NCBI GenBank assembly: GCA_001626655.1
Contig: LUOC01000038.1
Location: 1 to 10,686 of the forward strand
Length of the DNA stretch: 10,686 nt
From: Fidelibacterota bacterium REDSEA-S14_B6
GTDB taxonomy: Bacteria; Fidelibacterota; Marinisomatia; Marinisomatales; S15-B10
Direction of reading: 5' to 3'
Part shown: positions 1 through 6,145 of the stretch, one piece after another
Layout of the letters: every line of letters begins with the position of its first letter
Position numbering within the stretch: position 1 is the first letter of the stretch
The notes under the pieces: model-generated
Database searches by the model: none
What the model saw: only the letters and a program-made list of their open reading frames with translations
Told to the model about the DNA's origin: nothing
Program-made: the position numbers and the translations under genes

Positions 1-1
1 C

Positions 2-979
2 GCCGCCGGGCTGGAGCCGGGGGAGGAGCGCTCCCTTGAGGAGAAAGTGGTTGTTCTCCGGAACGCCCAGAAACTGAAAGAGACCGCCCGGGAACTGAGC
101 TATTCCCTCTCCGAGGATGACGACTCCACACTTAACCGCCTTCGAGGGATGCTGAAAGTGTTTGAGTCCATTGCGGAACTGGACAGCAGCCTGAAGGAGA
201 AAGCGGGTCAGTGGAAAGAGTCGGTCTACTCTCTGGAGGACATTGCTCTGGAGCTGTCCCGTTATGGAGACACCATCGATGCCGATCCCGAGCGGCTGAC
301 GCGCGTGGACGAGCGGCTTCAGCTCTACCGCGATTTTTCCCGGAAGTACGGCGAGGGGTACGACGGCGTCATGGCCTATCGGAAAAAGATCGCAGGCGAA
401 CTGGATTCTCTTGAGAACAGGGATGAGAAGATCAGGGAGTTAGAAGACGAGATTGCGCTGCTCAAGGCAGAGGTCCATGATTTGGGGAAGAAAATCTCGG
501 GCAAGCGCATCGCCGGAGCGAAGGCGCTTAAAAAGAAGATCGAAGCGGAACTGGCCGAACTTGGCATGAAAGGGACCAAATTTGACGCGGCGTTGACGCC
601 TGTTTCAGGGAACGCCGGGGTGGCGGTGACGAATGACGATGACCCCTGCCTCGCGGGAGAGTTTGGGCTGGAGGACATTGAATTTCTCATTTCGCCCAAC
701 CCCGGCGAACCGCTGAAGCCGCTGGCCAAGATTGCGTCCGGTGGAGAGATGTCCCGAATTATGTTAGGCCTCAAAACGGTGCTGGCGAAAGTGGACGCCA
801 TTCCGCTGCTCGTATTTGATGAGATCGATGTAGGGATCGGCGGCGACATTGCCAGCCTTGTGGGGAAGAAACTGAAAGCCCTCGCACAGAACCATCAGGT
901 GATCTGCATTACCCATCTTCCGATCTCACCATGGAACATGCCCGGCAGTTTCTGCAAGGGGCGGCGGAGGCGTAGATGA
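2..979 (+). CDS. recN: DNA repair ATPase RecN, 3' part, broken near its C-terminus
   Basis: RecN is an SMC-like cytosolic ATPase that acts at double-strand breaks. The frame is open from base 2, so the 5' half lies outside the window; GTG at 47 is internal, since coding similarity continues upstream of it. A long charged coiled coil (about bases 60-560) is followed by the ABC signature ASGGEMSR (734-757) and a Walker B run ending LLVFDEID (806-829), then CITHLP. RecN normally continues from THLP for roughly 50 residues before its C-terminal helix. Here the frame turns at about 920 into a basic nonsense tail ending in TGA 977-979. The genuine RecN end is present in the next frame and stops at TAG 973-975. 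The Walker and signature parts are intact; the lost piece is the end of the head domain. Identity is secure; whether the break is biological is not. Confidence 0.9.
   Translation, partial: AAGLEPGEERSLEEKVVVLRNAQKLKETARELSYSLSEDDDSTLNRLRGMLKVFESIAELDSSLKEKAGQWKESVYSLEDIALELSRYGDTIDADPERLTRVDERLQLYRDFSRKYGEGYDGVMAYRKKIAGELDSLENRDEKIRELEDEIALLKAEVHDLGKKISGKRIAGAKALKKKIEAELAELGMKGTKFDAALTPVSGNAGVAVTNDDDPCLAGEFGLEDIEFLISPNPGEPLKPLAKIASGGEMSRIMLGLKTVLAKVDAIPLLVFDEIDVGIGGDIASLVGKKLKALAQNHQVICITHLPISPWNMPGSFCKGRRRRR
920..975 (+). other. recN: out-of-frame true C-terminus of RecN
   Basis: In the frame that ends at TAG 973-975, the bases encode DLTMEHARQFLQGAAEA, which fits the usual RecN terminal helix (compare E. 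coli ...TLANAKELLAA). It is not in frame with the upstream recN body. This marks the far side of an internal deletion whose junction lies at about 918-925. The stop abuts the ATG of the next gene (TAGATG), the arrangement expected of the original, unbroken operon. Confidence 0.75.
966..970 (+). promoter_or_regulatory. Shine-Dalgarno GGAGG for the deacylase
   Basis: GGAGG lies five bases upstream of the ATG at 976, inside the last codons of recN. With recN's original stop directly abutting the ATG, it suggests translational coupling of recN and the deacylase in one transcript. It is the best-placed ribosome binding site in the window. Confidence 0.6.
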
Positions 980-1254
980 AGTTATTTCGAAGTGTGTTGA
1001 TGTTGGCGGTTCTGTTTCTGTTCGGCTGTGAGGGTGGCCCCTATGATATTGTGCTAGAGGGGGGCCGCGTCATGGATCCCGAATCAGGACTGGATGGGAT
1101 CAGGAATGTGGGAATCCATGATGGCAAGATTAAGGCGGTAACCGACAGCAAAATTTCGGGAAAACGCGTTATCGATGCGTCTCGCCCTTTGAACTGGAAG
1201 TGGGCACAGACGATGTTGCGGCGTGGTACGCCGAACGGGGCGATAGTCAATTGA
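976..1254 (+). CDS. N-acyl-D-amino-acid deacylase (lipoprotein), N-terminal fragment
   Basis: Start of an amidohydrolase-superfamily enzyme of the D-aminoacylase / N-acyl-D-amino-acid deacylase type. Residues 1-18 form a lipoprotein signal: basic MKLFR, a hydrophobic stretch, and lipobox LFGC with Cys18, so the product would be exported and lipid-anchored. The small beta-sandwich start of the family follows (YDIVLEGGRVMDPESG, then a HDGKI motif and VIDAS). At about 1184 the family pattern stops. The following GLVVxPGFIDLHAHG-type strand with the metal-binding HxH is absent, and translation runs into about 25 unrelated residues to a TGA. The rest of the enzyme resumes at about 1185 in another frame. 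ATG 976 has a good GGAGG. As it stands the fragment cannot be catalytic. Confidence 0.8.
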   Translation: MKLFRSVLMLAVLFLFGCEGGPYDIVLEGGRVMDPESGLDGIRNVGIHDGKIKAVTDSKISGKRVIDASRPLNWKWAQTMLRRGTPNGAIVN

Positions 1255-2291
1255 TCCACTACGGCGTCAGCATCGGTCACATTCCCGTCCGGATGATAGT
1301 GATGGAGGATAAGGGAGACTTTCTGCCGAGCGGTCCCGCGAAAACAACAGTAGCCACCAAAGCAGACATCACTGAAATGATCCGGCGGTTTGAAGAAGGG
1401 TTGAATCAGGGCGCCGTGGCTGTCGGTTTCGGCATCGCCTACACTCCGGCGGCGACGGTGAAGGAGTTCGAGACAATGCTTAGCGTGGCGGCGAAATATG
1501 ACGCCGCGGCCCATATCCACGTTCGCGAAGGATTAGACGGCCTTCGGGAAGCTATCGCTGGAGCGAAGAAGACCGGAACACCCCTCCATGTGGTCCACGC
1601 CAATTCCAGCGGCGCCGAAGTGACGGCGGAGTTTTTGAGCATTATCGAAAAGGCGCGTGCCTCGGGACAAGATGTTACCACAGAGGCGTACCCCTACAGC
1701 GCCAGCCAGACCTACATAGAGTCTGCCCTGTTTGACGACTGGAAGTCGTGGGAGCCGGAGCGTTACAACACTTTTCAGTGGGTGGAGACAGGGGAGCGGC
1801 TGAACCGGGACAGCTTCGCCAAGTATCGCGCCGTGGGAGGCTCGGTTATCATTCACGCCCGCACGGAGGAGATGACACGCACCGCCATTGAGAGTCCCCT
1901 CACCATGATCGCCAGCGATGGACTCATCCGGGACGGCAAAGGTCATCCTCGAGGGTCTGGCTCTTACGCCCGAGTGCTGGGCCGCTACGTGAGAGAGGAA
2001 GGAGTCGTTAACCTAATGGACGCCCTGCGGCGGATGACCATCGCTCCCGCCCGCCGCCTGGAAACCCGTGTTCCCGCCATGCGGAATAAGGGGCGTATGC
2101 GCATCGGGGCCGATGCCGACTTCACCCTTTTTGATCCTGAAACGGTCATCGACCGTGCCACCTACACTCACGGCGCAGTCGCCTCGGACGGGTTTGAATA
2201 TGTACTGGTGAACGGCGTCCCTGTAGTGGATCGCGGAAAGCTCGTTGAAGGCGTCCGTCCCGGCCGACCCGTCAGGGTCGCTCCCCGCTGA
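1200..2291 (+). CDS. N-acyl-D-amino-acid deacylase, C-terminal fragment
   Basis: Continuation of the same deacylase in a different frame. Family-like sequence begins at about 1185 (PFELEVGTDDVAAWY), upstream of the GTG at 1200, so that GTG is only the first possible start codon and not a real one. Metal-site and substrate elements are visible: HIHVR (from about 1515), HVVHANSSGAE (about 1588-1620), TEAYPYS (about 1681-1701) and the catalytic-Asp motif MIASDGL (about 1907-1927). It ends with the usual beta-sandwich return, GADADFTLFDP and a VNGVPVVDRGK strand. In the family these enzymes release fatty or acetyl groups from N-acylated D-amino acids. The HxH part of the metal site is missing from both fragments, apparently removed by a deletion of roughly 110-120 bases judged from family layout. 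Without a signal peptide this part alone would not be exported. Confidence 0.85.
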   Translation: MGTDDVAAWYAERGDSQLIHYGVSIGHIPVRMIVMEDKGDFLPSGPAKTTVATKADITEMIRRFEEGLNQGAVAVGFGIAYTPAATVKEFETMLSVAAKYDAAAHIHVREGLDGLREAIAGAKKTGTPLHVVHANSSGAEVTAEFLSIIEKARASGQDVTTEAYPYSASQTYIESALFDDWKSWEPERYNTFQWVETGERLNRDSFAKYRAVGGSVIIHARTEEMTRTAIESPLTMIASDGLIRDGKGHPRGSGSYARVLGRYVREEGVVNLMDALRRMTIAPARRLETRVPAMRNKGRMRIGADADFTLFDPETVIDRATYTHGAVASDGFEYVLVNGVPVVDRGKLVEGVRPGRPVRVAPR

Positions 2292-2302
2292 CTTTTAAAA
2301 CT

Positions 2303-2337
2303 TGGAGAAATGGAGAAATGGAGAAATGGAGAAATGG
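2303..2337 (+). repeat. 8-bp tandem repeat, 4 perfect copies of TGGAGAAA
   Basis: Four perfect units of TGGAGAAA run from 2303 to 2334, with a partial fifth (TGG). They fill most of the 87-bp gap between the two convergent genes. The unit length is not a multiple of three, so this is not a coding repeat. A single copy of the same octamer occurs again at 3841-3848 in the other non-coding gap. Slippage would make copy number variable. Confidence 0.9.
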
Positions 2338-2378
2338 GGGAGTGGTGTCTCCTCAAGAAGGCTGCCGGGAAAGCCTGT

Positions 2379-3293
2379 TTAAATCTGCGTCAGCAGAAGG
2401 AGTGGCAAAGAGCCGGTAGAGACCAGTGTTTGGAATGATATAATCACCGCCATCAGATCGGCGTCACCGCCCATCTTCCGTGCGAGAATGAAAGCCGATG
2501 ACGCAGTTGGGAGTCCGGCGAATGTGACAATCATCGAGGCGGAAACGCCGTCCAGACCGATCCAGAGTACCAGCGCCGATGCCACCGCAGGCATGAAAGC
2601 GAGCCTGAACAGGGTGGACGAAAAAACCGGCCGCTTGGCCTGAAGTACAAGCCTCGGACGCAGACCGGCCCCCACCACCAGTAGTCCCACAACCACTGCC
2701 ACTTTTCCGAGGGGAATGAGAATTTTGTCCGTTCCGAACGGGAGTCCTATCCCTGTGGCATTCAGGACAATACCGGAAAGGCACGCCAAAATGAGAGGGT
2801 TCCGGAGCATTTGGCCCATAACGGCTCCGGCTGATGGCTTGTTGTCGCTTCCATAAACGGAAAGAATCAGCACACAGAGCACATTGATGGTGGGAATCAT
2901 GAAGGCGATGAGGACCGCCGCGATGGTGAGCCCCTCATCTCCAAACACCTGCTGGGCCACTGCCAGTCCTACGTAGGAGTTGAACCGGATGCCGCCTTGA
3001 TAAATTGAGGTAAACTCCCGGTCCGGGGGGCGCATCCACGTTTTCAGAAAGAACATGACCGCCGTCCCGATTGCCAGCATAGGGAACACCACGGTGGCGA
3101 TAGAAGCGAGGGGTGTTTCGGCGGTGTCGTTCAGCGCCAGTTTGGAGACCAGCAGCGCGGGGAAGAGAATGTAGTAAGTGATCCGCTCCGCCTGCCCCCA
3201 CAGTGAATCGGACTTGAGGAGAAACCGCCGGAGGAGATAACCGAGCGCGATGAGCCCGAAGATAGGCGCCACAGCGGAGACGACGACGTTCAT
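2379..3293 (-). CDS. AEC-family transporter (auxin efflux carrier / Mem_trans)
   Basis: An integral membrane permease of 304 residues, the usual full length for this family. About ten hydrophobic segments can be read, roughly at residues 4-22, 37-54, 63-83, 104-118 (weak), 121-146, 166-183, 191-211, 229-247, 250-270 and 279-302. That gives two five-helix halves around a polar middle stretch near 148-164. The N-terminal APIFGLIALGYLLRR, the ILFPALL segment and the late FAGLPTASSAF motif are typical of AEC proteins. Bacterial members move organic anions such as malate or malonate, but the substrate cannot be read here. The gene follows the isomerase gene by 29 bases on the same strand, so the two are probably co-transcribed and may share a metabolite. 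No Shine-Dalgarno precedes the ATG. Confidence 0.9.
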   Translation of the reverse strand: MNVVVSAVAPIFGLIALGYLLRRFLLKSDSLWGQAERITYYILFPALLVSKLALNDTAETPLASIATVVFPMLAIGTAVMFFLKTWMRPPDREFTSIYQGGIRFNSYVGLAVAQQVFGDEGLTIAAVLIAFMIPTINVLCVLILSVYGSDNKPSAGAVMGQMLRNPLILACLSGIVLNATGIGLPFGTDKILIPLGKVAVVVGLLVVGAGLRPRLVLQAKRPVFSSTLFRLAFMPAVASALVLWIGLDGVSASMIVTFAGLPTASSAFILARKMGGDADLMAVIISFQTLVSTGSLPLLLLTQI

Positions 3294-3322
3294 TTAGAGC
3301 TGTGGTGCAGGGAGGTCTCCGT

Positions 3323-3784
3323 TTATCTGTAGGACTTTGGCGGAGGTGTCTGCTCCAGTTTTCGAATCCGCCCAATCTGCTCGAGGTTCCACTCGTCGTC
3401 GCTGTACGGCGTATCGAACCACGCGCTGAGGATTTCTTTCAGTGTTGCGTCGTCCGTCGCCTGAAGACTCAGAGCGAGGACGTTTGCGTGGTTCCAGGTG
3501 CGGGCTCCTTTGGCCGTTTCGGCATCGCGGCAGAGGGCGGCACGGATTCCCTTCACCTTGTTGGCAGCGATGGAAGCGCCGGTGCCTGTCCAGCACATGA
3601 CAATGCCTTCATCTACCTCGCCATCGGCGACGAGAGCCGCCGCCTGTTCCGTCACCACGGGCCAGTCCACGGACTCATCCCCCTCCGGGCCGAAGTAGGC
3701 GACATGGTGATTCCGTTTCTTGAGTTCACTGAGGAGCGTCTCTACAAGAGGCGTTCGCTCATCGGTGCTGACAGCAATCTTCAT
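3323..3784 (-). CDS. RpiB/LacA/LacB-family sugar-phosphate isomerase, variant active site
   Basis: A cytosolic Rossmann-like aldose-ketose isomerase of 153 residues, a normal length for RpiB. It starts MKIAVSTDER, has the loop CWTGTGAS with the presumed catalytic Cys64, and continues with NKVKGIRAAL, DAETAKGAR and WNHANVLALS. In classical RpiB the N-terminal motif is DHAG, the loop is CGTG, and a catalytic His stands before NDAN. Here these are TDER, CWTG and Trp97. This is a recognisable subtype of the family, but these changes mean ribose-5-phosphate isomerase activity should not be assumed. The C-terminal tail after WFDTP is shorter and polar. The ATG has no Shine-Dalgarno; TAAATT lies about ten bases upstream, so a very short leader is possible. 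It is the first gene of a two-gene minus-strand unit with the AEC permease. Confidence 0.88.
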   Translation of the reverse strand: MKIAVSTDERTPLVETLLSELKKRNHHVAYFGPEGDESVDWPVVTEQAAALVADGEVDEGIVMCWTGTGASIAANKVKGIRAALCRDAETAKGARTWNHANVLALSLQATDDATLKEILSAWFDTPYSDDEWNLEQIGRIRKLEQTPPPKSYR

Positions 3785-3911
3785 GGGGCGAATTTATGGA
3801 ATAAGGCCACAGAGGCACAGAGACTTTCGTGCATGGGAGATGGAGAAAGTGTCGATGTATTTGTATGTTCGTGTGATGAAAATAGCTGTTTGCACTCCGA
3901 CACGTTAACAC
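3785..3911. other. divergent intergenic gap with 8-bp-period sequence
   Basis: This gap separates the minus-strand rpiB-like gene from the plus-strand polymerase and must hold the promoter of the minus-strand pair. It contains two GSCACAGA units (3806-3821), a TGGAGAAA (3841-3848), a second ATG-AAA-ATA-GCT reading (3876) mirroring the rpiB start, and the beginning of a degenerate 8-bp array (from 3889). I see no clear -35/-10 pair, operator palindrome or RNA gene. Confidence 0.6.
3806..3821 (+). repeat. two tandem 8-bp units GSCACAGA
   Basis: GCCACAGA followed directly by GGCACAGA, seven of eight bases identical. It is short, but it has the same 8-bp period as the other two non-coding repeats in the window while using a different unit. 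Confidence 0.5.
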
Positions 3912-3928
3912 ATGAGCACTCTAACACA
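3889..3928 (+). repeat. degenerate 8-bp array, consensus near YTAACACA
   Basis: Five consecutive octamers can be laid out without gaps: TTTGCACT, CCGACACG, TTAACACA, TGAGCACT and CTAACACA. CAC is constant at positions 5-7 of the unit (written 1-8: nnnnCACn). The array runs across the ATG at 3912 used as the polymerase start, so the first residues of that open frame (MSTLTHF) are a translation of the repeat and not family sequence. Confidence 0.6.
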
Positions 3929-6011
3929 CTTTTCCGATTTATCGCAAGACGCTGAGCCGAAGCGCTCTGAAAATCTTTTAGTAAAGGTCTGTCACAAGGC
4001 ACTGGGGGAGAAGTACGACCCCATCACCACTGACGTGCTGAAACGCCTCACCTACGAACTGGATATTATTATAGAAATGGGTTTCGCAGACTATTTTCTT
4101 ATCGTCTGGGACATTGTGCGGTGGGCGAACAGACAGGGGATCCCCACGGTGGGGCGCGGTTCGGCGGCCGGGAGTATGGTGTCATATCTCTTAGGGACGA
4201 CACCGGTAGATCCAATGGAGCACAATCTCATTTTCGAACGCTTCCTCAATCCGGAGCGCAAAGAGCCGCCGGACATCGACGTGGACCTCTGCTGGAAACG
4301 GCGAGATGAGGTGATTGAGTATGTCTATGAACGCTACGGGAAAGAGCGTGTCGCCATGATTTCCACGTTCAACACCTACCGCCTCCGGGGAGCGGTGCGG
4401 GACGTGGCGCGGGCCGTGGGTCTTTCCGAGCGGGAAATCAATCGACTGTCACGGGAGCTGCCACTGCGACATGAAAAGATGGGAGAGGGAAAATGGAAGA
4501 GGGGAGATTCGCGGTACGGGGAGGTCTTCCGGCTGGCGCGGCAGCTTGAAGGGCGGCCAAGACATATGGGCATCCACTGCGGCGGTATCGTCATCTCACC
4601 GGGGAAGATCACCGATTACGTACCGCTTCAGCGATCCGCAAAAGGGCCGGTGGTGACGCAGTTTGATATGCACGGCGTGGAGAAAGTGGGACTGGTGAAG
4701 ATCGATCTGTTGGGACAGCGCTCCCTCACCGTGGTGTCAGAGATGGCGGACACACTGAAGCAGAAGTACGGCGTACCGTTCGACCGCCACGTCATGCCCG
4801 AAATGGATGAGAAGACGAAAGCGCTCGTCCGTGAAGGCTGCACCATGGGCGTGTTCCAGATAGAATCGCCGGGAATGCGTGGACTTCTGAAAAAACTGAA
4901 GGTGGACACTTTCGAGATGATCACCGCTGCCAGTTCGGTCATCCGTCCCGGCCCCGCCGATTCGGGCATGCTCCGGCACTTCGTGAAGCGCCACCACGGC
5001 AAGGAGGAAGTGGGAACGGTTCATCCATCCCTCACTGAATTACTGAAAGAGACGCACGGCGTTATGCTCTATCAGGAAGATGTCATTAAGATCGCCGAAG
5101 CGGTGGCGGGATGGAGTTTAGGTGAGTCAGATAAACTTCGGCGATCCATGAGCGGCAAGCGCGTCGAAGAGCCGTTTATGGAACATCGAGATCGTTTTAT
5201 AGAAGACGCGGTGAAGGGAGGGGTAAATGTGGAGGCGGCGCTGGAAATATGGCGGCAGATGGAAGCCTTCTCCGGCTACGCTTTCTGCAAAGCCCACTCA
5301 GCGGCATATTCGGTGATTTCAGTTCAGTCGGCGTGGCTGAAGGCGCACTTCCCGGCGGAGTTTCTGGCGGCGGTCATGTCCAACTACGGCGGCTTCTATC
5401 AAACGTCGTGCTACTTGGAAGAGGCCCGTCGGCTCGGCATCGTCGTCCTCCCGCCGGATGTGAACGAGGCGGAGTTGCACTTTACGGCAGAGGATGTGGC
5501 GCCACAACTCCGCATCGGCCTCCGCCAGATAAAAGGGCTGACTCAGGCGACGCTTACAAAATTGCTGGCAAAGCGGGAGGAACGCCCCTTCGAATCGCTG
5601 GAGGATTTCTGCGTCCGGCTGAAGCCTGCTTATGGGGAAGTGGAAGCGCTCATCCGGTGCGGCGCCTTTGACTCATTTGGATACACCCGCCCCCAGCACC
5701 TGTGGCGACTGAGACTGTTCTACGACAAAATTAAGGTGAGCGGCGAGGGGCTGTTTCCCGGCGCCGTGAAGTCGTCGTCCGCTGTGCCGGCGGTGGACTA
5801 TCCGTTAGACAAAAAGCTGCGGGATGAACTGGAGTTGATGGAATTGACTATAGAGAAACATCCGCTCTGGATTTGGGAAGAGGCGCTTCGGCGGCACGCT
5901 GAAAAAATCGGTGGATTTGTACATGCTCGTGACTTGCATCGGCACGTAGGGAAAAAAGTGACACTGACGGGCTGGATGATCACCACGCGCAGAACAAGAA
6001 CCATACCGTAA
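3912..6011 (+). CDS. DNA polymerase III alpha-type subunit (DnaE-like), lacking PHP domain and with broken OB fold
   Basis: A C-family DNA polymerase catalytic subunit. Family similarity begins only at about residue 19 (SENLLVKVCHKAL), well inside a normal DnaE. The N-terminal PHP domain and early palm, roughly 280-300 residues in the family, are missing. Present are the palm motifs GRGSAAGS (81-88) and PDIDVDL with Asp121/Asp123, the third catalytic Asp265 in VKIDLLG, fingers motifs GVFQIESPGM and YQEDV, AFCKAHSAAYS, a helix-hairpin-helix stretch near 530-560, and the start of an OB fold (VTLTGWMITTRRTRT, about 683-697). No beta-clamp or tau-binding C-terminal region follows, as in short DnaE2-like or related non-replicative types. 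At about 6003 the frame shifts and stops at once. The start ATG lies in repeat DNA directly after an in-frame TAA and has no Shine-Dalgarno. Palm chemistry looks intact, but the gene is truncated at one end and broken at the other. Which DnaE subgroup it belongs to is uncertain. Confidence 0.88.
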   Translation: MSTLTHFSDLSQDAEPKRSENLLVKVCHKALGEKYDPITTDVLKRLTYELDIIIEMGFADYFLIVWDIVRWANRQGIPTVGRGSAAGSMVSYLLGTTPVDPMEHNLIFERFLNPERKEPPDIDVDLCWKRRDEVIEYVYERYGKERVAMISTFNTYRLRGAVRDVARAVGLSEREINRLSRELPLRHEKMGEGKWKRGDSRYGEVFRLARQLEGRPRHMGIHCGGIVISPGKITDYVPLQRSAKGPVVTQFDMHGVEKVGLVKIDLLGQRSLTVVSEMADTLKQKYGVPFDRHVMPEMDEKTKALVREGCTMGVFQIESPGMRGLLKKLKVDTFEMITAASSVIRPGPADSGMLRHFVKRHHGKEEVGTVHPSLTELLKETHGVMLYQEDVIKIAEAVAGWSLGESDKLRRSMSGKRVEEPFMEHRDRFIEDAVKGGVNVEAALEIWRQMEAFSGYAFCKAHSAAYSVISVQSAWLKAHFPAEFLAAVMSNYGGFYQTSCYLEEARRLGIVVLPPDVNEAELHFTAEDVAPQLRIGLRQIKGLTQATLTKLLAKREERPFESLEDFCVRLKPAYGEVEALIRCGAFDSFGYTRPQHLWRLRLFYDKIKVSGEGLFPGAVKSSSAVPAVDYPLDKKLRDELELMELTIEKHPLWIWEEALRRHAEKIGGFVHARDLHRHVGKKVTLTGWMITTRRTRTIP

Positions 6012-6123
6012 GTTCGGAGGTTTTATCCGAAGTCGGGGACCATACCTGATTGAGGGACGTGTGGAAGACGATTTCGGGCACACACCTGTGACGGTGGAAA
6101 AGCTGACTGTCATGACAGAGTGA
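6003..6123 (+). other. out-of-frame true C-terminus of the DnaE-like protein
   Basis: From about 6010 in the frame ending at TGA 6121-6123, the bases encode KFGGFIRSRGPYLIEG followed by RVEDDFGHTPVTVEKLTV, the usual last strands of the DnaE OB fold and its C-terminus. In related proteins, RRTRT is followed by a strand pair of the MKFLTLEDxxG...VLFP type before YxxFGxLL. That pair, about 25-30 residues, is missing at the junction near 6003-6009, and the loss puts the tail in another frame. The native stop would lie 22 bases before the next gene. Confidence 0.75.
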
Positions 6124-6145
6124 GAAGACAAGAGACAGAATTAAC

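Noticed and set aside
905..1260. Programmed ribosomal frameshifting in recN or the deacylase
   Set aside because: There is no slippery heptamer with downstream structure, and a shift would not restore the missing conserved segments, including the HxH metal site.
2359..2376. Hairpin AGGCT-8 nt-AGCCT as a terminator between the convergent genes
   Set aside because: It has only five base pairs, a long loop and no proper U-run; too weak to call.
3889..3928. Octamer array as a CRISPR
   Set aside because: The units are adjacent with no spacers and are far too short.
3302..3955. Long plus-strand open frame opposite the rpiB-like gene
   Set aside because: It is antisense to a well-supported family protein, has no recognisable motif, and its end is made of intergenic repeat.
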